A stretch of DNA of 64,000 nucleotides. Origin: Pleomorphomonas sp. (GTDB taxonomy: Bacteria; Pseudomonadota; Alphaproteobacteria; Rhizobiales; Pleomorphomonadaceae). Below, piece after piece: positions 8,323 through 16,579 of this stretch. A model generated the notes under the pieces. It was not told where the DNA came from. It searched no databases and saw only the letters and a program-made list of their open reading frames with translations. The translations under genes were made by a program, and so were the position numbers. Position 1 is the stretch's first letter, and each line of letters begins with the position of its first letter. The stretch lies in contig JARKNW010000020.1 of NCBI GenBank assembly GCA_029976075.1, positions 1 to 64,000 of the forward strand, in the 5' to 3' direction.

Positions 8323-9585
8323 TCACTTGGCGGCGAGGAACTTCTGCTGCGCGGCCGTCAGGTAGTCGGCCCACTGCTTGGCGAGATCGTCAGGCGAGAT
8401 CTCTCCGAGAAGCGCCTGCTGACTGGTCTTGATCACCAGCGAGTCCTTGAAGAAGGCGAACTCCTCGAGATGCGTCGGCATCACCGTCGGGGTGACGTTT
8501 GGATCGGCGAGCTCCGCGAACCAGCCCTTGAACTGATCCCCGGCATAGAACGGATCGTTCTCGGCTGCCTTGTGGATCGGCAAGGCGCCGATGCGCTTGT
8601 TCCAGGCAATGTTCCCCTCCGGGCTGTCGAGCGTGGCGATCAGCTTCCAGGCTAGGTCCTTGTGCTCGGAGTTGGCGAACATCGACCAACCGCCATAGCC
8701 GATGGTCGGGAAAGCCTTGCCGTCGGGGCCCTTCGGGAAGGGGGCGACGCCATAGTCTTCCGGCTTCATGCGTTCGGCGATTGAGATCAGGGCGTCCGGA
8801 TCCTGATCGAGGAAGGCGCAAGTGCCCGAATAGAAGCCCCCGACCACTTCGTTGAAGCCCCAGTTGATGCTGTCCTTGGGAGCAAGGCCATCCTTGTAGA
8901 GGTCGATGACGTACTTGATGCCCTTGGCCCAACCCGGATCCGCGAAGGTCGAGGTTCCGTCAGCCTTGAAGAAGGTGTTGTTGCCGGCCATCGAGGCGGC
9001 GAACATCACCCAGCCGTTGAGCCCGCCGGGGCCGCCGCGCAGGCAGTAGCCATACTTGCCCGGAAGTTTCGACACCTTCTCGGAGGCGGCACGGAACTCG
9101 TCGAGCGTCTTCGGCGGCTCGGCAACGCCTGCTTCGGCGAGCAGCTTCTTGTTGTAGAACATGGCCCGCAGATAGAAGCCGTAAGGCAGCTGGTAGACGG
9201 TGTTCTTGGTCAGCCGCCCCATCTCCAGTGTCCGCGGCGTCAGGCCGGCCGTGTGCTCCCACTTGGCGAGGTAGGGCTCAAGGCTCTCGAGCGCGCCGTT
9301 GTTGGAATAAAGTGCCACCCAGTTGTCGGGCATCTCGACGACATCCGGCGTCTCGCCGGCCGACACCATGGTCGCGAACTTCTCGAACGCCTGCCCCCAA
9401 GGCAGAGAGATGATTTCGACCTTCGTGCCGGGATTGGCGTCTTCGAACGTCTTGACGATACCCTTCAGCGTTTCGGTCCGCTCGGGGCTGGTTATGACTT
9501 CGACGAGCTTCAGCGTCGTGTCGGCAAAGGCCGTGCCGGCCATGAGCAGCGTCGAAAGCGACGCAATAGCCAGGATCTTATTCAT
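8323..9585 (-). CDS. Extracellular sugar-binding protein (CUT1, SBP_bac_1 family)
   Basis: A 420-residue binding protein. The first 21 residues, MNKILAIASLSTLLMAGTAFA, form a Sec signal peptide with AFA-D cleavage. The mature protein has typical family-1 features: IVKTFEDANPGTKVEI, FEKFATMVSAGETPDVVEMP, YGFYLRAMFYNKKLL and a C-terminal WADYLTAAQQKFL helix. The start is fixed by the signal peptide and an AAGGGGAA ribosome-binding site. It leads the CUT1 operon (8323 to 5284). The family binds sugars, polyols or glycerol-phosphate compounds; this ligand is not identifiable. The upstream promoter region contains a 9-bp inverted repeat spaced by 25 bases. Confidence 0.94.
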   Translation of the reverse strand: MNKILAIASLSTLLMAGTAFADTTLKLVEVITSPERTETLKGIVKTFEDANPGTKVEIISLPWGQAFEKFATMVSAGETPDVVEMPDNWVALYSNNGALESLEPYLAKWEHTAGLTPRTLEMGRLTKNTVYQLPYGFYLRAMFYNKKLLAEAGVAEPPKTLDEFRAASEKVSKLPGKYGYCLRGGPGGLNGWVMFAASMAGNNTFFKADGTSTFADPGWAKGIKYVIDLYKDGLAPKDSINWGFNEVVGGFYSGTCAFLDQDPDALISIAERMKPEDYGVAPFPKGPDGKAFPTIGYGGWSMFANSEHKDLAWKLIATLDSPEGNIAWNKRIGALPIHKAAENDPFYAGDQFKGWFAELADPNVTPTVMPTHLEEFAFFKDSLVIKTSQQALLGEISPDDLAKQWADYLTAAQQKFLAAK

Positions 9586-9679
9586 GAAAGTTCCCCTTTC
9601 CTTGGTTGCCACATGAGGCGGGGTACTGGAGGCCCCGCCGTGCGGTCTTTCCGTTGTCCGGCCGGTTCCCCGGCCGATC

Positions 9680-9722
9680 GGGCATCGGTGCCCCTGATGT
9701 TTTTTAATTTGCTCCGATGCCC
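9680..9722 (-). promoter_or_regulatory. Inverted repeat in the CUT1 operon promoter region
   Basis: GGGCATCGG at 9680-9688 and CCGATGCCC at 9714-9722 form a perfect 9-bp inverted repeat around the AT-rich core ATGTTTTTTAATTT. It lies 95-137 bases before the binding-protein start and just after the cystathionine-lyase-like stop. It could be a paired operator or a terminator for the upstream gene; the AT core does not sit where an intrinsic terminator on the minus strand would need its T-run, so an operator is favoured. Confidence 0.4.
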
Positions 9723-9770
9723 CAGCCGGCCCCTCCAAGCCGGAGATTTTTGATGGAGGCTTGCGTCCTC

Positions 9771-10940
9771 CTACAAACGAGCGGCGTCGATGGCACCGCC
9801 GAGGTCGGCCCAGAGCGCTTCCGCGCCTTCGAGGCCGACATGCAGGCGCACCACGCGCGGACTGATGCCGAAGTCGACCGCGGAGTTCGGCCCCGCTGCC
9901 TGGTTGTGAACGACGGTTGCCGGAACGACGAGGCTCTCGTGGCCACCCCAACTGACCCCGAGCTTGAACAGCTTGAGCTGGTCGGCGAACTTCGGAATGT
10001 CGACCCCTTCGGTGAAGGTGAACGAGAACAATCCCGACGTGCCGGAGAGGCCCGGCGGCAGCGTGTTGCCGAGGCCGGGGTGCAGCACATTCTCGACGAG
10101 CGGGTGGGCTGCGAGCTTGCGAGCCACGTAGAGCGCCGCCGCTTCATGCGCCTTCATGCGGGCCGGCAATGTCCTGAGGCCGCGGATCAGCAGCCAGGCA
10201 TCGAACGGCGACAGCTTGCCGCCGAGGTAGGGATAGGTTGTCGAGCGGACTTTGCCGACAAGCGCCTTCGAGCCGGTGACCACGCCTGCGACCACGTCCG
10301 AATGGCCGCCGATGTACTTTGAGGCCGAGTGCAGAACCAGATCGACGCCGAGCGACAGCGGCTGCTGGAAGACAGGCGATGCCCAGCTGTTGTCGATCGC
10401 CGTGACGACGCCGTGCTTGCGGGCGAGCGCCGCAAGCGACGCCACATCGAGCGCATCCATCGACCAACTGGTCGGGCTTTCGAGATAGAACAGGGCGGCG
10501 CCGGGCAGCTCTCTCGCCACCGCCGCCTCGTCGCGACCATCGACATAGACGGTGTTGACGCCATACTGCTTCAGCAGGATTTCAAACAGGCGATAGGCGT
10601 CCGGATAGACGTGACGAACGCAAAGCAGCTTGTCGCCGGGCCTGACGAACGTCATGACCGTCGAGGAAATGGCCGCCATGCCAGATGCAAAGCCGATGGC
10701 ATCTTCGCCACCTTCAAGGCGCGCTATCATGTCCTCGAAATGGCGGACCGTCGGATTGAGGCCGCGGCTGTAGGTTGGCCGGGTCTTCTTGCCCATGTAG
10801 GTCTGATTCATCTCGTCGTAGGACGAGAAGGTGAACAGCGACGTCTGGGCGATCGGTGGCACGACGGCGTCGTAGGCGTTCACCTCATCATGGGCAACGA
10901 TCAGGCTGGCGCGCCTGATCGGGTCGGCTTCCTCATTCAT
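9771..10940 (-). CDS. metC: Cys/Met-metabolism PLP-dependent enzyme (cystathionine beta-lyase MetC-like)
   Basis: A 389-residue fold-type-I PLP enzyme. SASKYIGGHSDVVAG carries the Schiff-base lysine, EGGEDAIGFASGMAAI is the cofactor phosphate-binding region, and TRPTYSRGLNPTV is the substrate-entry segment of cystathionine lyases/synthases. The N-terminal RASLIVAHDEVNAYDAVVPPIAQTS resembles rhizobial MetC. The ATG overlaps the TGA of the GntR-type regulator by four bases, so the two are co-translated. Family members cleave C-S bonds in cystathionine or related thioethers. Its place between a sugar-transporter operon and an FCD regulator is odd and may mean a different beta-elimination substrate; the exact reaction is uncertain. 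Confidence 0.85.
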   Translation of the reverse strand: MNEEADPIRRASLIVAHDEVNAYDAVVPPIAQTSLFTFSSYDEMNQTYMGKKTRPTYSRGLNPTVRHFEDMIARLEGGEDAIGFASGMAAISSTVMTFVRPGDKLLCVRHVYPDAYRLFEILLKQYGVNTVYVDGRDEAAVARELPGAALFYLESPTSWSMDALDVASLAALARKHGVVTAIDNSWASPVFQQPLSLGVDLVLHSASKYIGGHSDVVAGVVTGSKALVGKVRSTTYPYLGGKLSPFDAWLLIRGLRTLPARMKAHEAAALYVARKLAAHPLVENVLHPGLGNTLPPGLSGTSGLFSFTFTEGVDIPKFADQLKLFKLGVSWGGHESLVVPATVVHNQAAGPNSAVDFGISPRVVRLHVGLEGAEALWADLGGAIDAARL

Positions 10941-11650
10941 CTGGACATGTCCTTGATGTCTTCCTCGACAATCTCGAGGATCGAGTAGGTCTTCTCGCGT
11001 GCCATGACGACGTTGCGGGCGACGATCGCCTCGAACAGTTCGCGATGGAACGGGAAGGACCGCCGGGCGAAATCCGGGCGGTCGAATGGTTGGTCGAAGA
11101 AACTCTCGAAAGTCTCGCGCATTTGCTCGAGAAGACGAGGGAACAGCGGGTTGTGAGTGGCGTCGTAGATAGAGAGGTGAAACGCCAGGTCTTCCCGGCC
11201 GGCTGTTCCCTTGTCGAGATGAACACGCTCCATCTCGGCGAGCGTCGCTTCCATCAGCGGAACATCGTCGGACGTGTGTTTGAGAGCTGCCACCGCCGAT
11301 GCTTCCACTTCGATGCCACGCCGCACTTCGAGCGTCTGAAGCAGCGCGTCTCTGAGGTGCGACATGTCCAGCGACAGCGGCACGTGGACTGTGCCTGGCG
11401 AGATCGTTCTGATGAGGAAGGTGCCGGATCCGACGCGCGGCTCGGCCACGCCGAGCGCTTGTAACTGCCGGATCACTTCGCGAACCGTGGATCGCCCGAC
11501 ACCCAGCGCCAGCGAAAGCTCGCGTTCGGTCGGCAGCTTGTCGCCAGGTTTCATGCCGGCGCGATCGATATGCTCGGCAAGCGCATCCATGACGCTACGG
11601 ACCCGGTCGACACGCGGGATTCTTTCCAGGGAAGACAGGTCACCCGCCAT
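10937..11650 (-). CDS. GntR-family transcriptional regulator, FadR/FCD subfamily
   Basis: A 237-residue regulator. Residues about 15-80 are a GntR winged helix-turn-helix (GDKLPTERELSLALGVGRSTVREVIRQLQALGV, then GSGTFL), followed by an all-helical FCD ligand domain with metal-ligand-type residues in EDLAFHLSIYDATHNP and FPFHRELFEAI. It is the first gene of the minus-strand run 11650-5284 and is coupled to the MetC-like gene, so it probably controls this lyase and perhaps the CUT1 operon. FCD regulators usually respond to carboxylic or sugar acids. A FadR/LldR-like half-site lies just upstream, suggesting autoregulation. Confidence 0.92.
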   Translation of the reverse strand: MAGDLSSLERIPRVDRVRSVMDALAEHIDRAGMKPGDKLPTERELSLALGVGRSTVREVIRQLQALGVAEPRVGSGTFLIRTISPGTVHVPLSLDMSHLRDALLQTLEVRRGIEVEASAVAALKHTSDDVPLMEATLAEMERVHLDKGTAGREDLAFHLSIYDATHNPLFPRLLEQMRETFESFFDQPFDRPDFARRSFPFHRELFEAIVARNVVMAREKTYSILEIVEEDIKDMSR

Positions 11651-11689
11651 CGGTCCGCCACTTGGTCTTTCGAGTCATTGCTCGGCAAA

Positions 11690-11706
11690 TTGGTCTGACA
11701 TCTGAC
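11690..11706. promoter_or_regulatory. Possible FCD-regulator operator
   Basis: TTGGTCTGACATCTGAC, 40-56 bases upstream of the regulator start, contains TGGTCTGAC, resembling the half-site of FadR/LldR-type operators (TGGTnnGACCA). The second half is imperfect, so the call is tentative. Confidence 0.25.
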
Positions 11707-11984
11707 ATTAAGGGATTGTGGCCGAAAGCTGTCAAGTGCTCCGGAGGCGTTTCGCGGCGAGGTGGGAAAATGCGCAGTTGAATGAAGCCCTTCGAGCGAC
11801 ACGGACGGCATCTATCGCGAACAGGTCGAGCTAGGCGAGCCGGCGCGACACCCAGGCGACGGATAGGGATTGGCCCGTCGCGCGCCGGATCGGGGCCGAG
11901 CTAAATGGCACGCTTCAACCTCTACGTCGAAAGGCGAAGGGTGCAACCTTGAAAGCACTAAAGAAGTGACTTATTGTATGATGC

Positions 11985-12449
11985 ATGCTCGCAAAGCTGC
12001 AATCCTCAATGGTTCTCGTTCTATCGCCGTCTCCTGAAAGCCGTGAGGCGCTCTACGAGACGCGGGAGGCATATCGGCAGGCAATGCAGATCCTCGATGG
12101 AACGACGGGCGCTAATCTCGTCGCTCTTCATGAGGAGGCCTATGAGGAGATCCGCGCTCGAACCGGGTTGCCCTCGCGCATGGCCACTTTGGCCTTGCGC
12201 GATCGAAGTCGGCGTGCCGAAGGATCTGTCATCGACGATATCCCACTGGATTCAAAGCTGTTTTCCCTAAAGGGCCCCGATAGCGTCAGCGTATCCACCG
12301 TCAAGGGACGGGTTAACGTCGCATATTCCGTGGATGGATATCGCGGTGGTTGGGACGACTTCGCCGAGGCTCGTCTCTGCTTCGATCGGACGTCGATCAA
12401 TATTTTGATCGGAGTTCAAGTCAGTCCCAAGAGCCAGAAAGAGATCACA
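11985..12449 (+). pseudogene. TnpB (IS200/IS605-IS1341 type) N-terminal fragment fused in frame to the PspA-like gene
   Basis: The reading frame opens at 11985 (or at ATG 12009) and runs without a stop into the PspA-like gene. Its roughly 150 residues match the order of motifs in the N-terminal part of one TnpB group: VLSPSPESREALYETREAY (compare the common L-PTPEQ opening), LHEEAYEEIRARTGLPSRM (compare VY-DIR-RFGL-AQM), IPLDSKLFSLKGPDSVSVST and KGRVNVAYSVDGY (compare IPYD-RILS-KG-D-VS--TL-GR), then a short beta segment ending ILIGVQV. The RuvC nuclease and zinc-finger parts are absent; after SPKSQKE the frame enters the PspA start. The match is from memory of the family, without a search. 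Probably a transposon relic, possibly expressed as a fusion. Confidence 0.6.
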
Positions 12450-13088
12450 ATGTCCAACGAAGGTATCCTGGCCCGTCTCGGGCGTGTCATCGCCGGAGTG
12501 ATCAACACCGCAGTCGATACGGCAGAGAACTCCAACCCGATTGCTGTTGCTCAGCAGGCGCTACGGGAGATTGACAAGATCACCGAGGAGGCGCGTGGGG
12601 TCCTTGGCGTGGCCATTGCGTCAGGTCATCGCCTGAAGGCCAAGGCCGAGGATCTCGACGCCGAGATCAGCGATCTGGACGACAAGATCAAGACAGGGCT
12701 TGCCAAGGGACGCGAGGATCTCGCACGCGCTGCGACCGGGGTGCAGATCGACCTGGAAGCGCAGCGAAATGCCATCGATAAGGCGATCGCTGACAACGCT
12801 GGTGAAATCGCCGAAGCAGAGGCGACGCTACGTAGCATTGCCTCTGCTCGCGCTGACGCAATGAAGCGCCTCGAGGACGCGCAGCGGGCCGAACGGGCGA
12901 TTTCTCCCGCCACTCCTTCCCAACGCAACGACCAGCGCCTGGCCGCAGCGCTAGCGGCCGTGGAGAGAGTGACCGGTGTTCCGGCCAAACCGGTCTTGGG
13001 TTCGCCTGAAATCGAAGAACTGGGCAAGATGCAGCGCGAAGACGCAATCGAGGCCCGCCTCAGAGTGTTCCGCGAGGGGCGGCGCTGA
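12450..13088 (+). CDS. PspA/IM30-family envelope-stress protein
   Basis: A 212-residue, almost wholly helical protein beginning MSNEGILARLGRVIAGVINTAVD and continuing NSNPIAVAQQALREIDK, the PspA/IM30 N-terminal amphipathic helix and following coiled coil (long heptad-rich stretch about residues 30-150). The start at 12450 has AGAAAGAGA upstream and matches where family proteins begin, although the frame is open 155 codons further upstream through a TnpB-like relic. PspA proteins coat the inner face of the cytoplasmic membrane under stress. The next gene overlaps by one base (TGATG), and with the flotillin it forms the PspA-NfeD-flotillin module known from other bacteria. Confidence 0.88.
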   Translation: MSNEGILARLGRVIAGVINTAVDTAENSNPIAVAQQALREIDKITEEARGVLGVAIASGHRLKAKAEDLDAEISDLDDKIKTGLAKGREDLARAATGVQIDLEAQRNAIDKAIADNAGEIAEAEATLRSIASARADAMKRLEDAQRAERAISPATPSQRNDQRLAAALAAVERVTGVPAKPVLGSPEIEELGKMQREDAIEARLRVFREGRR

Positions 13089-13738
13089 TGGACTCGATCA
13101 TTCAGCCCGGCACGGAAGTTTTCTGGGAAGCGCTTCTGGTTGTGGCTGGTTTAGGGTTCATCGAGCTCGTGTCCATGCTGCTTGGCGTGTCGGCATCCGG
13201 ATTGCTGGACGACGGGCTTGGTCATCATGGGCCAGGCGATCATGAAGGCGGACTGCTCGGCGGTTGGATGTCTTGGCTGAACGCTGGAGGCGTGCCGATC
13301 CTGGTGCTGGCCGTGCTTCTGCTTTCGGCTTTCGCCGTCATGGGGTTCTTCATTCAGATGGTGGCGGCCGGCTTTGCCGGGCCTCTCCCCACGTTGGCGG
13401 CCGGACCTCTGGCGCTGATCTTTGCCATCCCGGCAACACGATGGCTTAGCCGCGGTATCGCCAGGATCATGCCGCGCGACGAAACCAACGCCATCAGCCA
13501 GACCGGTTTCATCGGTCTCGTGGGAGTGGTCACAATTGGCCCGCTCGACCAGGGGCAGCCTGGGATGGTGCGCGTGAAGGACATGTACGACAACTTCCAC
13601 ATCCTTCGCGCACAGGCGGCGCCAGGATATCAGATCGAGACTGGTGCGTCCGTCATCATCGTGGACGGTTTCGATGGTCTCTTCCAAGCTATTCCTGCAC
13701 CTCAGGAATTATGCAACGTCGACATCAAGAGGGGCTGA
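13088..13738 (+). CDS. YqiJ/NfeD-like membrane protein with OB-fold domain
   Basis: A 216-residue inner-membrane protein. Hydrophobic segments lie at about residues 13-35, 68-90 and 95-120, and a soluble C-terminal beta-rich domain (about 135-210) contains GFIGLVGVVTIGPLDQGQPG and GASVIIVDGFDG, resembling the OB fold of NfeD/YuaF proteins. The family is found beside flotillin genes (YqiJ-YqiK, YuaF-YuaG) and is thought to work with flotillin in membrane microdomains. The ATG overlaps the PspA-like stop, and the flotillin start follows 2 bases after this stop. A His/Gly/Asp-rich loop (HHGPGDHEGG) could bind metal; that is speculative. Confidence 0.85.
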   Translation: MDSIIQPGTEVFWEALLVVAGLGFIELVSMLLGVSASGLLDDGLGHHGPGDHEGGLLGGWMSWLNAGGVPILVLAVLLLSAFAVMGFFIQMVAAGFAGPLPTLAAGPLALIFAIPATRWLSRGIARIMPRDETNAISQTGFIGLVGVVTIGPLDQGQPGMVRVKDMYDNFHILRAQAAPGYQIETGASVIIVDGFDGLFQAIPAPQELCNVDIKRG

Positions 13739-13740
13739 AT

Positions 13741-15429
13741 ATGGAGTTCTTGTCTCTGGGCATTATCGCTGGCGTCATCGTAATGGCGATAGTTGTCATC
13801 GGCATCATTATTTCGTCGCTCTATGTCCGGTCGACGCGGGATAAGGCTTATGTCCGGACGGGTTTCGGAGGCAAGAAAGTCGTACTTGATGGCGGCGCCA
13901 TCGTCCTTCCGGTCTTCCATTCTTATTCCTGGGTATCACTCAGTACGCTGCGGCTGGAGGTGAAGCGGGCGGAGAGCGAGTCCCTGATTACCCGGGATCG
14001 GATGCGGGCCGACATAACCGCAGAGTTTTATGTCCGCGTGAAGCCGGATGCCGAGAATATCGCCCTCGCCGCGCAGACGCTGGGGGACCGTACCAACGAC
14101 GCCGACGCACTGAAGGCCCTCGTCGAGGCCAAGTTCGTCGATGGCTTGCGCTCGGTGGCCGCAACCATGTCCTTGCGCGACTTGCAGGAACAACGTGCCG
14201 AGTTCGTGAAGTCGGTCCAGGCGGCGGTGGCGCACGATCTTCAGTCGAATGGTCTGGAACTGGAATCGGTTTCGCTGACGAGACTCGACCAGACCGACAT
14301 CAAGCATTTCAATCCCAATAATAGCTTCGATGCCGAGGGCCTGACGGCCCTGACCAAGATCACCGAGGAACGCAAGCGCGAACGCAATCAGATCGTGCGC
14401 GACAACGAGGTTGAGATCGCGACCAAGGACAGGGAAGCATCTTTGAGGCGCCTCACCATCGAGCGCGAGCAACGCGATGCCGAGCTGACCCAGGAACGGG
14501 ATATCGCCAACAAGACCGCGGAGACGCGTGCCGAGGCGGCCAAGGCCGAACAGCTCGCGCGCCTCGCTGAGGAGACGGCGCGTTTGGACGCCGAGCGCGG
14601 CATTGCCGAGCGAGACGCCGAGGCGCGGCAGGCGAGGGAATCCGCCCGCATTGCAGCCGAGCGGGGCATCGCCGAACGGGAGGCCGAAGCCCGCAAGATT
14701 TCGGAGACGGCCCGCATCGAAGCCGCCATCGCCGTAGCCCAGAAGACTGAGGAAGAGCAGGCCGCCAGAGCCAAGGCAGACGAGGCCAAGGCTGGCGCCA
14801 TCACGGCGGAAGAGCAGGTAGTGACTGCTCGCGAAGTAGAGATCGCCGAGCGCGCCAAGCGCATTGCCGTGATCGCCGCGCGCAAGGAGGCTGAACGGGA
14901 AGCAACAGCCATTACGGTCAAGGCGGAAGCGGAACGACAGGCGGCCGAGAATGTCGCCGCAGCCCTTCAGATCCAGGCGACTGCCGAGGCCGAGGCCGCC
15001 AAGATCCGCGCTACCGGCGTCATCGAGCTCGGCGAAGCCGAGGCGCGCGCAGAGCGGGCCAAGAATGAGGCTCGCAATGCTCTTGCAGAGAGCATCATCG
15101 AGTTCGAGTTGGCAAAGGCGCGTGTCGACATCGTGCCGAAAGCGCTCGCGGAGGCGATGAAGCCGATCGAGAAGATTTCCGATATCAGGATCTTCAGCAC
15201 CGGCGGGTTGGGCTCGTTCGGAGGCAAGTCCGGCGAGCAGACCGGCAGTCCGATCAACGACCTGTCGAGCCAGCTTCTGAACTTCACGGCCCAAAAGCCG
15301 ATCCTGGACGAGATTTTGACCCAAGCCGGCTTCAAGGGAGGAGATCCCACACGAGCTCTTCTCGACACCTCGCTGGAAACCTCGGTGGCAAGGGCCTTGC
15401 GACCGACGGATGATCGAAAGGACGCGTAA
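13741..15429 (+). CDS. Flotillin family protein (YqiK/FloT-like)
   Basis: A 562-residue flotillin. An N-terminal transmembrane helix (about 5-25) is followed by an SPFH/band-7 domain (DKAYVRTGFGGKKVVLDGG, RDRMRADITAEFYVRVKPD) and a very long Ala/Glu-rich coiled coil (about 215-470), then a Gly-containing tail. The start MEFLSLGII was chosen because GAGGGG lies upstream and the preceding in-frame codons belong to the end of the NfeD-like gene. Flotillins assemble into oligomeric scaffolds in membrane microdomains. It closes the PspA-NfeD-flotillin operon, so a role in envelope stress tolerance is inferred. The highly repetitive coiled coil produces a long antisense open frame without protein character. 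Confidence 0.93.
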   Translation: MEFLSLGIIAGVIVMAIVVIGIIISSLYVRSTRDKAYVRTGFGGKKVVLDGGAIVLPVFHSYSWVSLSTLRLEVKRAESESLITRDRMRADITAEFYVRVKPDAENIALAAQTLGDRTNDADALKALVEAKFVDGLRSVAATMSLRDLQEQRAEFVKSVQAAVAHDLQSNGLELESVSLTRLDQTDIKHFNPNNSFDAEGLTALTKITEERKRERNQIVRDNEVEIATKDREASLRRLTIEREQRDAELTQERDIANKTAETRAEAAKAEQLARLAEETARLDAERGIAERDAEARQARESARIAAERGIAEREAEARKISETARIEAAIAVAQKTEEEQAARAKADEAKAGAITAEEQVVTAREVEIAERAKRIAVIAARKEAEREATAITVKAEAERQAAENVAAALQIQATAEAEAAKIRATGVIELGEAEARAERAKNEARNALAESIIEFELAKARVDIVPKALAEAMKPIEKISDIRIFSTGGLGSFGGKSGEQTGSPINDLSSQLLNFTAQKPILDEILTQAGFKGGDPTRALLDTSLETSVARALRPTDDRKDA

Positions 15430-15437
15430 ATGCATTT

Positions 15438-15491
15438 CGCGATCTGACCGAAGTAATCCCCGCTGAGGGGGCACTGGCGTGTCAGATCGCG
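15438..15491 (+). terminator. Inverted repeat after the flotillin gene, possible terminator
   Basis: CGCGATCTGAC (15438-15448) and GTCAGATCGCG (15481-15491) are perfect 11-bp arms around 32 bases that contain a small CCCC/GGGG stem. The right arm is followed by ATATTTT. The position nine bases after the flotillin stop fits a transcription terminator, though the loop is long. Confidence 0.45.
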
Positions 15492-15965
15492 ATATTTTGC
15501 GTCATGAGGCCTGTAACACGCCCACTGTTTGCGACGTTGCCATATCCGGAATCCGGGCGCCGGCAGTTCAGGCCGCGATGGGCCCGAAGACTTGAGGGGC
15601 CTGCCATCTCGGAAACTGCGGCCGCCAGTTTCCGACCATGCTCTCACGGCTTAACGAGGAACGCCTGCGTCTGATCGATCGGGCGGTCCGGCAAGATCGT
15701 CCGCATTCCCGGATGCTTCTCGATAACAGACGGCATGCCGCTCGAAGCGGCGGAGCCCCTTGCATCGGATGAACTCCAAATCTTGCGATGATGGTGTTCC
15801 TCGGCGTGGCGGAGACCTCGCTTCCCTCACCTTGCGGAGCTTCAGCGCTGGGGCGTATGTGAGACGGCGATGGACTAATTTGTCCGTTTACAACAAGGAC
15901 TGGCCGGTTCTTGCTTCAGTAACTCAAATGTCATCGCCTACTCTTGCAAATGAATGCCAACTGCG
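15492..15965. other. Non-coding gap between flotillin and TetR genes
   Basis: No convincing gene is seen. It holds a 10-bp inverted repeat TCGGAAACTG/CAGTTTCCGA with a 7-base loop at 15609-15635 and, nearer the TetR gene, GGAC-N6-GTCC at 15872-15885 whose right half resembles the main TetR operator. Short open frames on both strands show no recognisable domain. Confidence 0.4.
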
Positions 15966-15970
15966 TTGAC

Positions 15971-15992
15971 AATCGGACATTTATGTCCGATT
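15971..15992. promoter_or_regulatory. TetR-type operator (perfect palindrome)
   Basis: AATCGGACAT-TT-ATGTCCGATT is a perfect 10+2+10 palindrome immediately before the TetR start. TTGACA (15966-15971) overlaps its left edge and could be a -35 element. This arrangement is classic for autorepression of a TetR-efflux operon. One ATG lies inside the palindrome, which helps place the true start downstream at 16001. Confidence 0.75.
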
Positions 15993-16000
15993 TGGAATGC

Positions 16001-16579
16001 ATGTCGAAACTTAGGAAAGACGCCGAGGAAAACCGTTCGGCCATTCTCAGGGCGGCGGACCTCGTGTTTGCCAGCCACGGCATCACTGTTCCTCTCGACC
16101 TTGTTTGTCAGGAGGCCGGGGTAGGGCGAGCGACGCTCTACAGACACTTCCCGGATCGCCATCATCTGATTGTGGCCTTGTTGGAACAGGGGCTCGAGGA
16201 GACGGCGGCCAGGGCGATCGGACTCGGGGATCGAGAAGACGCTTTCTTCGTGCTGCTGCGCTTCCATGCCGAGCATATCCACGCTCGCTCATCGTTGATC
16301 GATTACTGGCGCGTGCTCGACCGCAACGCTCCTGAGGTTCGCCGCGTGCGCGAGCGCTTCCATCAGATCTTCTCGCCACTCATCTTTCGCGCCGTCGAGG
16401 CCGGCACGTGCCGCCCCGACATTCAAGTCGAAGACGTGACGTTGTTGGTCAGCATGCTCGGTTCCGCGTTGCGTGGTCGTTCTGCCGACGAACAGGCACG
16501 ACTAAGCCTGCGCGCCTTCGAACTCATGGTCGAGGGGCTGCGTCCAAGGTCGGTCATCCCTTCGGGGACGGTAACATGA
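16001..16579 (+). CDS. TetR-family transcriptional regulator
   Basis: A 192-residue regulator. The N-terminal helix-turn-helix reads ENRSAILRAADLVFASHG, LDLVCQEAGVGRATLYRHF, PDRHHLIVALLEQ, followed by a helical ligand domain. Earlier in-frame start codons at 15944, 15950 and 15983 lie in or upstream of the palindromic operator, so ATG 16001 is preferred. The stop overlaps the ATG of the MFS transporter (ATGA), making it the first gene of an efflux operon. It most likely represses the operon and itself, releasing DNA when it binds a substrate of the pump. The ligand is unknown. Confidence 0.92.
   Translation: MSKLRKDAEENRSAILRAADLVFASHGITVPLDLVCQEAGVGRATLYRHFPDRHHLIVALLEQGLEETAARAIGLGDREDAFFVLLRFHAEHIHARSSLIDYWRVLDRNAPEVRRVRERFHQIFSPLIFRAVEAGTCRPDIQVEDVTLLVSMLGSALRGRSADEQARLSLRAFELMVEGLRPRSVIPSGTVT

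Noticed and set aside
13936..15474. A 512-codon minus-strand open frame
   Set aside because: It mirrors the Ala/Glu-rich coiled coil of flotillin and shows Leu/Gly-rich low-complexity sequence without motifs.
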